Assembly: GCF_042643145.1 (NCBI RefSeq)
Contig: NZ_JBHRSA010000046.1
Span: forward strand, 186,001 to 250,000
DNA length: 64,000 bases
Direction: 5' to 3'
From: Virgibacillus_O xinjiangensis
Lineage (GTDB): Bacteria; Bacillota; Bacilli; Bacillales; Amphibacillaceae
The translations under genes and the position numbers were made by a program. The notes below the pieces were generated by a model. The model ran no database searches and was not told the DNA's origin. It saw nothing but the letters and a program-made list of their open reading frames with translations. Shown piece after piece: positions 16,479 to 25,403 of this stretch (positions are counted from its first letter, which is position 1; every line of letters starts with the position of its first letter).

Positions 16479-17621
16479 GTGGTAAAAATCTTATATTTCG
16501 TCATCATCGTTTCCTTTTTGGATACATTCATTCAACTGCCGATCATCACACCCTACGCTATGAATTTAGGAGCCAGCCATTTCATGGCAGGCGCGATTGT
16601 GGCAGTCTATTCGTTTACCAATTTGATTGCAAACATTTTCGGAGGTCATTGGATTGATTTGTTCGGACGTAAAAAAGTCCTGCTGATCGGAATGTTGTCC
16701 GGAGCAGTCATCCTGTTCTTCTACCCATTTGCTGCCACACCGGAACAACTCTTCTTCGTACGCTTTATCCACGGTATTGCTGGAGGGGTGTTGATTCCGG
16801 CGGCCTTTGCATACATTGGAGACCAGACCAGGAAAGGGTTGCGAGGCAAAACGATGGCATGGACTGGAGCTTGTATCGGTATCGCGGCTATCGCGGGACC
16901 TGCGGTTGGGGGAATAATGGCAGCCAGGGCACAGACGGATGATGTGTTCTGGATGGTAGCGATCCTGTTTCTGCTTTCGTCTGCATTGATTGCTTTCTTT
17001 ATAGAAGAATCCTTTAAAGCAGGTGACCGGAATAAAGTCTCGCTCTCCCACTTTGTTCCGTTGTTAAAGCAACCGCTGCTCATGCAGGCATCTCTGGCTG
17101 CCTTCGGTCTGATGGTAAGCAACGGCACGCTGGCATTTGCGTTGCCACTAAAGGTGGAGCAGCTTGGACTTGATTCCAGTACGACAGGGATGTTGCTCAG
17201 TACATTCGGAATAGTGGCCATCATCATATTTGTCACTCCAGCGAACCGCATATTTGAAAAGGTACGTCCGATCTATTTGGTTATCATAGGTTTGGCGATC
17301 ATCGGTTTTGTTCATCTGCTGCTCCACTTTGCAGCGGCTCTGTGGTTCAGCTTCTTATTGATGACGATATACGGCATTGGCTTTGCCCTAGTTTTCCCAT
17401 CGATGAACCAAATCGTTTCTGAAGTATCATCCAAGGTGGACCGAGGAAAAGCGTACGGTATTTTTTATGCTTTCTTTTCCCTTGGTTCTGTTGCGGGGTC
17501 GATGTTCTCCGGTGCATCCTCAGAGCTTTTCGATCTGCCATTTGCATCAAGCAGTACCACATTGCTGTTCATCTGCCTGCTTCTTTTTGGTCTTGGCAGG
17601 AAGTACAACAGCACTGCCTGA
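16479..17621 (+). CDS. MFS transporter (drug:H+ antiporter-1 type)
   Basis: 380-aa major facilitator with about twelve membrane segments. The A-loop motif between helices 2 and 3 reads GGHWIDLFGRKKVL (about 52-65), and the antiporter motif C region GAcIGIAAIAGPAVGG is near residue 130-145, which suggests export. Start is GTG 16479 (GAGGG 7 nt upstream). Monocistronic, reads divergently from pst. Substrate unknown; multidrug or sugar efflux are possible. Confidence 0.85.
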   Translation: MVKILYFVIIVSFLDTFIQLPIITPYAMNLGASHFMAGAIVAVYSFTNLIANIFGGHWIDLFGRKKVLLIGMLSGAVILFFYPFAATPEQLFFVRFIHGIAGGVLIPAAFAYIGDQTRKGLRGKTMAWTGACIGIAAIAGPAVGGIMAARAQTDDVFWMVAILFLLSSALIAFFIEESFKAGDRNKVSLSHFVPLLKQPLLMQASLAAFGLMVSNGTLAFALPLKVEQLGLDSSTTGMLLSTFGIVAIIIFVTPANRIFEKVRPIYLVIIGLAIIGFVHLLLHFAAALWFSFLLMTIYGIGFALVFPSMNQIVSEVSSKVDRGKAYGIFYAFFSLGSVAGSMFSGASSELFDLPFASSSTTLLFICLLLFGLGRKYNSTA

Positions 17622-17680
17622 ATATAATTTCCTTCTATCAGAAAAGCTAAGATAGAATAAACGTTAGGAAAGGGGCATAA

Positions 17681-17833
17681 ATGATGGCACAAGAGAAAAA
17701 GGGTCCGAACAACCAGTTCAAGGAAGAACAGCACCATGGAGAACATCGCAATGGAAGGAAAAGTCCTTATAAGAACAGCAGTGTACACGGTGATGAAGGA
17801 ATGGATCAATACATCAGCAGAAAAGAAGAATAG
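17681..17833 (+). CDS. Possible small hydrophilic protein, 50 aa
   Basis: An ATG-ATG start behind TAGGAAAGGGG opens a 50-codon frame of highly charged and polar residues (K, E, H, N, G rich; begins MMAQEKKGPN, ends ISRKEE). A terminator hairpin (17849-17878) follows 15 bp after the stop, as expected for a real gene. No homologue is recognised; it could be a small stress or spore-associated protein, but nothing proves that. Confidence 0.5.
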   Translation: MMAQEKKGPNNQFKEEQHHGEHRNGRKSPYKNSSVHGDEGMDQYISRKEE

Positions 17834-17848
17834 CAGCAAACATTTCAG

Positions 17849-17878
17849 CAGCAGGGTTATACACGCCCTGCTGTTTTG
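17849..17878 (+). terminator. Terminator after the 50-codon frame
   Basis: CAGCAGGG pairs with CCCTGCTG, then TTTTGTTTTG. Confidence 0.8.
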
Positions 17879-17936
17879 TTTTGCATATACGCCAGCCAGA
17901 CAAAAAATAATTTTAAAAAAATTCGTCATTAGGGGT

Positions 17937-17970
17937 TGAATTATTATACAAATTAATGCATAATAATTCA
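17937..17970 (+). promoter_or_regulatory. Two ARG boxes (AhrC/ArgR operator) before argG
   Basis: TGAATTATTATACA (17937-17950) and TGCATAATAATTCA (17957-17970) each match the ARG box pattern TGAAT-WWWW-ATTCA with one mismatch per half and are centred 20 bp apart, the spacing of paired ArgR/AhrC sites. Their outer ends also form an 11-bp perfect inverted repeat. They overlap a TATTAT/TATACA -10 region, consistent with repression by arginine. Confidence 0.8.
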
Positions 17971-18001
17971 TATCGATAGAACACGTGAGAGGAGCTTTTA
18001 A

Positions 18002-19261
18002 ATGAGTAAAGATAAAATCGTTCTGGCATATTCCGGAGGGCTTGATACTTCCGTAGCTATTAAATGGCTTCAAGATAAATATAATTATGATGTAATCGCA
18101 GTGGCGCTTGATGTAGGGGAAGGAAAGGACTTGGAATTCGTTAAGAATAAAGCCATCGATGTAGGTGCTGTGAAATCCTATGTGGTCGATGCTAAGTCCA
18201 TGTATGCTGAAGACTATGTACTTCCTGCGTTACAGGCCAATCTGCTTTATGAACAGAAATACCCATTAATTTCTGCTTTGTCCCGTCCATTGATCGCAAA
18301 AATCCTGACGGCGATTGCCGAGAAAGAGGGCGCAGTAGCAGTGGCACATGGATGTACTGGAAAAGGGAATGACCAGGTGCGTTTCGATGTAGCCTTTACA
18401 GCATTGAATCCAGAGCTGGAGATTGTTGCCCCTGTACGTGAATGGGCTATGTCGAGAGAAGAGGAAATCGATTACGCAAAAGAGCATAATATCCCGATTC
18501 CAATCGATCTCGATAATCCGTTCAGTATCGACCAGAATCTCTGGGGGCGCAGCAACGAATGCGGCATTTTGGAAGATCCTTGGCAGGAAGCACCGAAGGA
18601 AGCATATGAGCTTACCACAGATCCAGTAGAGGCACCAGATGAACCGCAAACCATTCAGGTTACCTTTGAACAGGGTAAACCGGTCTCCCTGGATGGGGAA
18701 GCCCTTCCGATGGAAGATCTCATCCTGAAATTGAATGAAATTGCTGGAAAACATGGCGTAGGACGGATTGATCATGTGGAAAACCGCCTGGTCGGAATCA
18801 AGTCCCGGGAAATTTATGAAGCGCCGGCTGCACTTACCTTGATTGCAGCCCATCAGGAGCTTGAAGCATTGACACTTCCTAGAGAAGTGGCCCAGTTCAA
18901 GCCGACAGTAGAGCAAAAGCTGGCCCAGACTGTCTACGACGGCCTATGGTATTCTCCATTGACCGAAGCTCTGAAATCCTTTATCAAGGAAACCCAGAAG
19001 CATGTGTCCGGTACGGTGAAAGTGAAGCTGTACAAAGGTCATGCACAGGTGGTTGGCCGTGAATCCGCAAGCTCTCTGTACGATCTTGATCTGGCAACCT
19101 ATGCAAAAGAGGATGCTTTCGATCATAAAGCAGCATTAGGATTCATCAAGCTTTGGGGACTTCCAACCCAGGTACATTCTTCAGTCAATAAAGATAACGA
19201 GGATAAAACCGATACCTTTGAAAAAGTGAATTTCGATACGAAAGATGCTGTAAACCAATGA
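18002..19261 (+). CDS. argG: Argininosuccinate synthase
   Basis: Joins citrulline and aspartate with ATP to make argininosuccinate, the penultimate step of arginine synthesis. N-terminal pyrophosphatase-type P-loop AYSGGLDTSVA (about residues 9-19), and the citrulline/aspartate binding stretch with GCTGKGNDQVRF (about 118-129). 419 aa; the family is usually ~400. ATG follows GAGAGGAGC. Overlaps argH by 4 nt (ATGA). Confidence 0.96.
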   Translation: MSKDKIVLAYSGGLDTSVAIKWLQDKYNYDVIAVALDVGEGKDLEFVKNKAIDVGAVKSYVVDAKSMYAEDYVLPALQANLLYEQKYPLISALSRPLIAKILTAIAEKEGAVAVAHGCTGKGNDQVRFDVAFTALNPELEIVAPVREWAMSREEEIDYAKEHNIPIPIDLDNPFSIDQNLWGRSNECGILEDPWQEAPKEAYELTTDPVEAPDEPQTIQVTFEQGKPVSLDGEALPMEDLILKLNEIAGKHGVGRIDHVENRLVGIKSREIYEAPAALTLIAAHQELEALTLPREVAQFKPTVEQKLAQTVYDGLWYSPLTEALKSFIKETQKHVSGTVKVKLYKGHAQVVGRESASSLYDLDLATYAKEDAFDHKAALGFIKLWGLPTQVHSSVNKDNEDKTDTFEKVNFDTKDAVNQ

Positions 19262-20682
19262 AACTCTGGGGTGGACGCTTTACCAAGCCAACAAACCAAC
19301 TAGTTGATGAATTCAATGCTTCCATTCATTTTGATAAAAAACTTGCAAAGCATGATATCAGCGGAAGCCTCGCCCATGTCTCTATGCTCAAGAAATGTGC
19401 CATTATTTCGGAAGAGGATGCGGACACCATCACAGAAGGCCTGAAAAAGGTTGCCGAAAAGATAGAGAAGGGAGAGGCGGAGCTTTCCGAGGAGCATGAA
19501 GATATCCATATGAATGTGGAAAAGCTTTTGACCGATGAAGTCGGAGCTGTAGGCGGCAGGCTTCATACGGGCAGGAGCCGTAATGACCAGGTTGCACTTG
19601 ATATGCGGCTGTATCTCCGGCAAGCGTTGGTAGAGATCACTGGACTGCTTCTTGATGTCCAAAGGTCTCTTACCAGCCAAGCAGAAGCGAATATGGAGAC
19701 AGTACTACCTGGATATACCCATTTGCAGCGAGCACAGCCCGTATTGTTCGCCCATCATATGATGGCCTATGTGTTCATGTTCCAGCGTGATGTGGAGCGG
19801 CTTAAAGACAGTTGGAAGCGGGTCAATAAGTCACCGCTCGGAGCTGGAGCTCTGGCGGGGACGACTTTCCCGATCGACCGTGAATATGTGGCAGAGCAGC
19901 TCGGCTTTGATGGCATTACTGAAAACAGTCTTGATTCCGTGAGCGACCGTGATTTCGTCGTAGAGTTCCTTTCAAACGCTTCGATGATTTCCATGCATTT
20001 GTCCAGACTATGCGAAGAATTGATCCAGTGGTCCAGTGCAGAGTTCAACTTCATTGAATTGGATGATGCGTTCTCTACCGGCAGCAGTATGATGCCGCAG
20101 AAGAAGAACCCGGACATCGCAGAGCTGGTACGTGGAAAAACCGGACGTGTATATGGGCACTTGACAGGAATGCTGACAACCTTGAAAGGTCTTCCGTTAG
20201 CATACAACAAAGACATGCAGGAAGATAAAGAAGGCATGTTCGACACCGTGGAGACCTTGAAAGGGGCACTCGGCCTGTTTGCTCCGATGCTTGAAACCAT
20301 GCAGGTGAAAGACCAGGAGATGTATCAAGCAGTACGGAGTGATTTCTCCAATGCCACCGATTTGGCGGACTACCTGGTCGGCAAAGGAATGCCTTTCAGA
20401 GAATCACATGCAGTAGTAGGCCAAGTAGTCCTTCATTGCATCAACCAGGGAAAGTATCTGCTGGATATGAGTTTGGATGAATTCCAGGAGTTTTCCAATT
20501 TGATAGAAGAAGATATTTTTGACGTATTGAAGCCGGAAACAGTGGTGAATGCCCGGAATGTGGCAGGCGGGACTGCCAAGAACCGTGTGGAGGAACAATT
20601 GAACAAAGCCTCCCAGCTGTATGGTGAGACAGATCAATGGATTCTTGAACATGAAAAAATAACCAGTCAAACAGCAATATAA
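19258..20682 (+). CDS. argH: Argininosuccinate lyase
   Basis: Splits argininosuccinate into arginine and fumarate. 474 aa, fumarase/aspartase superfamily. The signature loop GSSMMPQKKNPD (about residues 278-289) with the catalytic serine is intact; HTGRSRNDQ (about 102-110) and TH at ~155 complete the active site. ATG overlaps the argG stop; translationally coupled. Confidence 0.96.
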   Translation: MKLWGGRFTKPTNQLVDEFNASIHFDKKLAKHDISGSLAHVSMLKKCAIISEEDADTITEGLKKVAEKIEKGEAELSEEHEDIHMNVEKLLTDEVGAVGGRLHTGRSRNDQVALDMRLYLRQALVEITGLLLDVQRSLTSQAEANMETVLPGYTHLQRAQPVLFAHHMMAYVFMFQRDVERLKDSWKRVNKSPLGAGALAGTTFPIDREYVAEQLGFDGITENSLDSVSDRDFVVEFLSNASMISMHLSRLCEELIQWSSAEFNFIELDDAFSTGSSMMPQKKNPDIAELVRGKTGRVYGHLTGMLTTLKGLPLAYNKDMQEDKEGMFDTVETLKGALGLFAPMLETMQVKDQEMYQAVRSDFSNATDLADYLVGKGMPFRESHAVVGQVVLHCINQGKYLLDMSLDEFQEFSNLIEEDIFDVLKPETVVNARNVAGGTAKNRVEEQLNKASQLYGETDQWILEHEKITSQTAI

Positions 20683-20697
20683 GCTGAGGGGGGAACG

Positions 20698-21663
20698 ATG
20701 ATGGGAACGCTGGAGAAAGAGCAGAGCATTCAGCAAAAACTGCAAGGACGTGATTTTCTCACACTTGCCGATTATGATAAGGATGAACTGGAATATATCC
20801 TGGACCTGGCCCGCCAGCTGAAAGAGAAACATGGCCAGGGGCAGAAGGTGCAGACATTGGAGGGAAAGACTCTGGGGATGATTTTTGAAAAATCTTCGAC
20901 CAGAACGAGGGTTTCTTTCGAAGCAGGAATCTATCAGCTCGGAGGCATAGGTCTTTTCCTTAGTTCCAATGACCTGCAAATCGGCAGGGGCGAACCCATC
21001 CCCGACACAGCAAAAGTACTTTCCGGTTATCTGGATGGGATCATGATCAGAACCTTTTCGCAAGAGTTGGTGGAGGAACTTGCCGCAAATGCAAGTATTC
21101 CGGTCATCAATGGTCTGACGGACACCTATCATCCATGCCAAGTGATGGCAGACCTCCAGACCATCCAGGAAGTAAAAGGTGGATTGGCAGGCAGGAAGCT
21201 TTCCTATATCGGCGATGGAAATAATATGGCACATTCCTTGATGCTGGGCGCCGCCATCATGGGAATGGATATCAGTATCGGGGCGCCGGAAGGCTATCAG
21301 CCGGATCCAGGCATTACCGATAAGGCGAAACAGCTGGCTTCCGTGGCAGGCGGCAAGGTAGAGGTAACAGCGGATCCTAAGAAAGCAGTGGCTGAGGCAG
21401 ATGCCATCTACACAGACGTGTGGGCCAGCATGGGACAGGAAGAGGAACAGAGTATTCGGGAACAAGCCTTCCAGGGCTTCCAGGTGAATAGCAGTCTGTG
21501 TTCTCAAGCCAAGGATGATGCCATCATCATGCATTGTCTTCCTGCACACCGTGGCGAAGAAATTACTGCAGAAGTGATTGATGGCAAGCAGTCAGTGGTC
21601 TTCCAGCAAGCAGAAAACAGATTGCATGCACAAAAAGCAATCATGTCGGCAATTATGGGATAA
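20698..21663 (+). CDS. argF: Ornithine carbamoyltransferase
   Basis: Makes citrulline from ornithine and carbamoyl phosphate. Carbamoyl phosphate motif STRTRVSFE (about 63-71), HPCQ (about 142-145), ornithine loop DVWASMG (about 240-246) and HCLPAHRGEE (about 281-290) are all present; the SMG loop separates it from aspartate transcarbamylase. 321 aa. ATG follows GAGGGGGG. Third gene of the arginine unit; whether it is anabolic or catabolic is read from this context as anabolic. Confidence 0.95.
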   Translation: MMGTLEKEQSIQQKLQGRDFLTLADYDKDELEYILDLARQLKEKHGQGQKVQTLEGKTLGMIFEKSSTRTRVSFEAGIYQLGGIGLFLSSNDLQIGRGEPIPDTAKVLSGYLDGIMIRTFSQELVEELAANASIPVINGLTDTYHPCQVMADLQTIQEVKGGLAGRKLSYIGDGNNMAHSLMLGAAIMGMDISIGAPEGYQPDPGITDKAKQLASVAGGKVEVTADPKKAVAEADAIYTDVWASMGQEEEQSIREQAFQGFQVNSSLCSQAKDDAIIMHCLPAHRGEEITAEVIDGKQSVVFQQAENRLHAQKAIMSAIMG

Positions 21664-21684
21664 CTCTGAAGCTATACATCACTA

Positions 21685-21727
21685 AAGGGGTACGAATCGT
21701 CCATCGATTCGTATCCCTTCTTCTTTT
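21685..21727 (+). terminator. Terminator of the argGHF operon
   Basis: AAGGGGTACGAATCG pairs with CGATTCGTATCCCTT (G-U included), followed by a T-rich tract. Confidence 0.85.
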
Positions 21728-21870
21728 GTTCGACCTTCCCACTTTTCGGGTCCTTGGAACATGTAAAGGTGGGAGAAAAGCAAAAAAAATGAAGGCTGCA
21801 GACAGAACCGCAACCTCCAAAGGGGGGGCAAATTTGAAATCATCCGAGACGTTCGGCATACTAGAAAAGT

Positions 21871-21930
21871 CTATATGGTATATAAAAGGACAGCAACAAG
21901 ACAAACACTTACCTTGGCAAGAAATCTCAT
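21871..21930 (-). CDS. Possible 19-residue hydrophobic peptide or leader
   Basis: On the minus strand a strong AGGAGGTG lies 5-6 nt before an ATG that opens 19 codons (MRFLAKVSVCLVAVLLYTI, then stop). The peptide is short and hydrophobic with basic residues near the front. The rest of 21728-22039 holds no recognisable gene. It may be a leader peptide, a type I toxin-like peptide, or the start of a frameshifted gene. Low confidence. Confidence 0.25.
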   Translation of the reverse strand: MRFLAKVSVCLVAVLLYTI

Positions 21931-22039
21931 TGTGCACCTCCTACGCTTTGCCATATGCCTTTTCTAATTGTATTGTACAATAGCACCTTTAACTAAAAAT
22001 GTATTTCCGATGAAGTTTATGTAAAGCTTTCTGCAGACC

Positions 22040-22071
22040 AAAAAAACCGCATTTCCGTAAGAAGTGCGGTT
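22040..22071 (-). terminator. Terminator of the YutJ-like gene
   Basis: Minus strand: AACCGCA pairs with TGCGGTT, then a run of T (A run 22040-22046 on plus), 7 bp from the stop codon. Confidence 0.8.
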
Positions 22072-22078
22072 GTAAGAT

Positions 22079-23140
22079 CTAATGTCGTTTGTTGAGCCAG
22101 AGTACACCGGATTTTGCCAGCCTCGGCAGTAGTCCTGTTACTGGCTTGTGCATCATATCTCCAAAACCATCCGATTTTCCAAGGGAACCCAATGTTCCTT
22201 TCAACTTAATCGGTTTTGGTTGTTTCGGTTGTTTTCCCTGAAGGACCGCAAGTAGTACATCAGCAATCTGTTCTCCCTGCTGTCCGGCAAGTTGTCCGCT
22301 TGGTGAGAATTCTGAAGAGGCACAGTCCCCCACTACATATACGTTGGGCTGTTCTGGAACCTGAAAATATTCGTTCAGGACGATTTTCTGTTGATTGTCT
22401 TTTTCAAAAGGCAGTTCCCTTACCAGATAATTCGGCTGTACCCCGGCGGTCCATATGGTTACATCATTAAGGTAGCAGACCCCATTGTTGCAGACGCCAT
22501 CTTCTTCCACATACTCGACATTCGAGTGGTGGAACACATCTACGTCGTTGCGCTTGAACCAATCAGCAACATGGTCCTGAATCTTTTTATCAAAAGCTTT
22601 CAGAACAGAGCTTCCCCGGTCCAGCAGTCGGATATTCAAATCTTTGCGGCTTTCACGGATTTCAGAGGCCACTTCAATCCCGCTCAGTCCGGCTCCTACA
22701 ATGGTTATTTTACCATATGCTTTGCAATTGCCTACAGCAGCACCGGCAAGACGGGCCTTTTGGAATGTTTGGACACTCTCCGTGAATTCTTCAGCCCCTG
22801 GTATACCATGATAATTATCTTCACATCCAAGTCCTATGACAAGATAATCGTATGAAACAGGGTCAGTTCTATTATCCAGCAGGATCTGCTCATTCTCTGT
22901 ATCAATTCGGTTTATTTCTCCGTAAACATATTGTACTCGTTCATCATCCGGAAAGCTCTGCCGCACATCTTTGTCGGCCGATGTACCTGCAGCTATCGTG
23001 TAGAATTCCGTCTTGACAGAAAAATATGGGTTCCTGTCGATCAATGTGATTTCAACATCTTCCGGCAGCTGTTGATCAAGCAGACTATAGATGATCTTCA
23101 GGCCGCCGTAGCCCCCTCCTAAAATAACCAACCTTTTCAT
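22079..23140 (-). CDS. yutJ: NADH dehydrogenase-like flavoprotein (YutJ-like)
   Basis: 353-aa pyridine nucleotide-disulfide reductase fold of the type II NADH dehydrogenase group. FAD Rossmann motif GGGYGG at about residues 7-12, NAD(P) motif GAGLSGIEVASE near 152-163, and the FAD motif VYVVGDCA near 288. It likely oxidises NAD(P)H and passes electrons to quinone; the closest B. subtilis match in length and style is YutJ, whose acceptor is unproven. The start is ATG 23140, where the Rossmann strand begins; a longer in-frame reading to 23269 has no family match. Confidence 0.85.
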   Translation of the reverse strand: MKRLVILGGGYGGLKIIYSLLDQQLPEDVEITLIDRNPYFSVKTEFYTIAAGTSADKDVRQSFPDDERVQYVYGEINRIDTENEQILLDNRTDPVSYDYLVIGLGCEDNYHGIPGAEEFTESVQTFQKARLAGAAVGNCKAYGKITIVGAGLSGIEVASEIRESRKDLNIRLLDRGSSVLKAFDKKIQDHVADWFKRNDVDVFHHSNVEYVEEDGVCNNGVCYLNDVTIWTAGVQPNYLVRELPFEKDNQQKIVLNEYFQVPEQPNVYVVGDCASSEFSPSGQLAGQQGEQIADVLLAVLQGKQPKQPKPIKLKGTLGSLGKSDGFGDMMHKPVTGLLPRLAKSGVLWLNKRH

Positions 23141-23400
23141 GAAATAACCCCCATCATGGATGTCTATTACTATAAAAGCGTTTACTCCCCTATTAGGGTA
23201 ACAAAAATCTATTCTATTAACCACTGAAAATGGACGAATTTTTCCATGGGGGGAGTTAGAGGCCTTCATGGGATGTGAAAGAGGATAATAACACTATCTT
23301 TGGTAGGATAAATGGCTTCTATTAATAATGGAATAGATCCTTGGCAAAGAGGGAAGAGGGTAAATGTAGATCCCATATGAAAAGGAAAGGAGTGGTCTCA

Positions 23401-24012
23401 ATGGCGGAAACAGTGAACTTAGCGGTAATCTATTACAGTTCGACGGGTACAAACTATCAACTGGCTAAATGGGCCGAAGAGGCGGGCAATGAAGCAGGAG
23501 CAGAAGTGAGAGTTGTAAAGGCTCCTGAACTGGCGCCAGCAGAAGCAATCGATTCTAACCCGGCCTGGAGAGAGCATATAGATGCTACAAACGATGTGCC
23601 TGAAGCGACCTCCGATGATATTGAGTGGGCGGATGCCATTATCTTCAGTTCGCCGACACGGTTTGGCAATGCTGCTGCACAGATGAAACAGTTTCTCGAT
23701 ATGCAGGGAGGTTTGTGGGGGTCCGGAAAGACCATCAATAAGGTAGTCAGTGCGATGTCCTCTGCCTCCAATCCCCATGGCGGGCAGGAAGCAACCATAT
23801 TATCCCTGTACACTACCATGATGCATTGGGGGGCCATCATCGTCCCACCAGGTTATACCAATGAGGCGCTATTCGGTGCAGGCGGCAACCCATATGGAAC
23901 CAGTGTGACGCAAGGAGAAGATGGCCAGATGATGGAAGATGTGGAAGATGCTGTCAAACATCAGGCACGTCGCACCGTTGATGTGGCAGTAAGTGTAAAA
24001 GCCGGAAAATAA
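23401..24012 (+). CDS. wrbA: NAD(P)H:quinone oxidoreductase, WrbA family
   Basis: 203-aa flavodoxin-like FMN enzyme that reduces quinones by two electrons. FMN phosphate loop YYSSTGTNYQLA (about 10-21), the SPTRFGN loop (about 84-90), and the GGQEAT / PPGYT stretches that complete the FMN pocket are visible. ATG 23401 follows GGAAAGGAG by 8 nt; upstream in-frame codons are not needed. Single gene. Confidence 0.93.
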   Translation: MAETVNLAVIYYSSTGTNYQLAKWAEEAGNEAGAEVRVVKAPELAPAEAIDSNPAWREHIDATNDVPEATSDDIEWADAIIFSSPTRFGNAAAQMKQFLDMQGGLWGSGKTINKVVSAMSSASNPHGGQEATILSLYTTMMHWGAIIVPPGYTNEALFGAGGNPYGTSVTQGEDGQMMEDVEDAVKHQARRTVDVAVSVKAGK

Positions 24013-24080
24013 GGGAGAGAAGCTGTCTCTGTAAGAAAGGCAGCTTCTTTCAGAACGGCTGAAAGCCCCTTAAAAATAAC

Positions 24081-24114
24081 GAAAGAGCATACCATTTAAA
24101 TGGTATGCTCTTTC
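24081..24114. terminator. Perfect 34-bp palindrome, bidirectional terminator
   Basis: A 17-bp arm (GAAAGAGCATACCATTT) is followed at once by its exact complement. It lies between convergent wrbA and the DUF2817 gene. A second, weaker hairpin (AGAAGCTG / CAGCTTCT) precedes it at about 24018-24051. Confidence 0.75.
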
Positions 24115-24132
24115 CATTGCATTGCCGAGAAA

Positions 24133-25245
24133 TCATAAGAAACCTTCGGCGTTCAGAATGGACTGGAGTCCATGTCTAGCTTCTTTTATCACTGAATCTT
24201 TCCAATCTTGCTCTTGTGGATAGAACATAGCGATCATTTCATCCAGGATATAACGACGGTCTTCTTCTTTCACAGCACCTTCCCAGTATAGTTGGTTTTC
24301 GAACACAATGGTCATCAACTCACGCAGTTCAGCCTTTTTCCCCTCTCCAAAGGTACCGAACTCAAATAACGCTGAGAACAAATAGGTATCCGGGAAATCC
24401 TCCTGTATCTGATAGAAGTAATGGTGGGAATCACCTTTTATATCTTCTCCGGAGGACCGTACCACATGTTTCATATCATACTGTTCTTTTACTTGGTTGG
24501 TGTCCCGTTCGTCCTTTTCAGGCAGTACCATGGTCATTTCCTTCGCAGGGCCGAGAGCGGTATGCCAGTCCATGTGCACGACACGCTGGTATTTGTCGAG
24601 CATGTCCTGTTGGATCTGTTTCATGAAGAGTGTGTTCTCTTCAGCTGCATCTCCACCGTAGTAGACACCTTTCTTAAATTCATACTGCCCCATTTTCTTT
24701 GCTTCCTGTAGTCCGCCATAACCTTCCTTGAAAATTCCTTTTGTCAGTTGTCTGTAAAGTTCTGTCTTCTCTAAATTGAGATCCTTGATTCGGCCGGCGG
24801 GATTGAATAGTTCTTCTGCTTTTTCATAATGCTTGTTGATGTCTTTTGGAAGGGAGGAACGATTATAGATGTAATTGCGGTTAAGATCGATATTATTTTC
24901 GGTAACGCGGCGGAAGTGCCGCATTCCCCATGGGTTGATGGCATGGATCAGGCAGATACCCGTGTCGGAAGGATCTATTTTGTCCATGAACTCTTCTACA
25001 AAAAGCTGGATGGACGCTGCCCCCGCATAACCCTCGATGCCATGTTCACCACAAGAAAGGAAGATGACTTTCTCATTTTCCTCCAACGCTTCAGCAGAAA
25101 TCATATCAATGGTATTATCATTTTCCTCGCCGATCATCTTGGAAGTCAGACGGGCCTGAGGCCATTTAGCTCGTACATTGTCTAAAAAATCACGGAAGAC
25201 TGCCCGTGATTCTTCGTAACTGTCAGAAAAATAATGGGTTCCCAT
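24133..25245 (-). CDS. DUF2817 / M14-like metallopeptidase family protein
   Basis: 370-aa protein related to zinc carboxypeptidases of the M14 clan. Candidate metal ligands are in GEHGIEGY (about 67-74) and HMDWHTALG (about 223-231); the NNIDLNRNY motif (about 117-125) contains the substrate-binding Asn-Arg pair of carboxypeptidases. No signal peptide, so it is cytoplasmic. Substrate unknown; an acyl-amino acid or peptide amidase is possible. Start ATG after AAAGGAACTGATCCG. Confidence 0.8.
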   Translation of the reverse strand: MGTHYFSDSYEESRAVFRDFLDNVRAKWPQARLTSKMIGEENDNTIDMISAEALEENEKVIFLSCGEHGIEGYAGAASIQLFVEEFMDKIDPSDTGICLIHAINPWGMRHFRRVTENNIDLNRNYIYNRSSLPKDINKHYEKAEELFNPAGRIKDLNLEKTELYRQLTKGIFKEGYGGLQEAKKMGQYEFKKGVYYGGDAAEENTLFMKQIQQDMLDKYQRVVHMDWHTALGPAKEMTMVLPEKDERDTNQVKEQYDMKHVVRSSGEDIKGDSHHYFYQIQEDFPDTYLFSALFEFGTFGEGKKAELRELMTIVFENQLYWEGAVKEEDRRYILDEMIAMFYPQEQDWKDSVIKEARHGLQSILNAEGFL

Positions 25246-25403
25246 CGGATCAGTTCCTTTCTCGTCTTGTTTCTATCAACATTCCACTTTCTCTGTAAAA
25301 TAAAACAACCGTCCTGAAAATAGGTGACTGTTGAGGTGAACGGAAGGTGACAAATAACAGGAGACCCAGTAAAATAGAGGGGTGGAGGAGGATCTGTTGA
25401 GTA

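Noticed and set aside
20404..21549. Minus-strand frame of about 380 codons opposite argH and the OTC gene
   Set aside because: Overlaps two well-supported enzymes on the other strand and has no recognisable domain.
21653..21983. Frames of 85 and 94 codons on either strand after the arginine operon
   Set aside because: They cross the operon terminator, have no family and poor start contexts; only the 19-codon minus frame has a good ribosome site.
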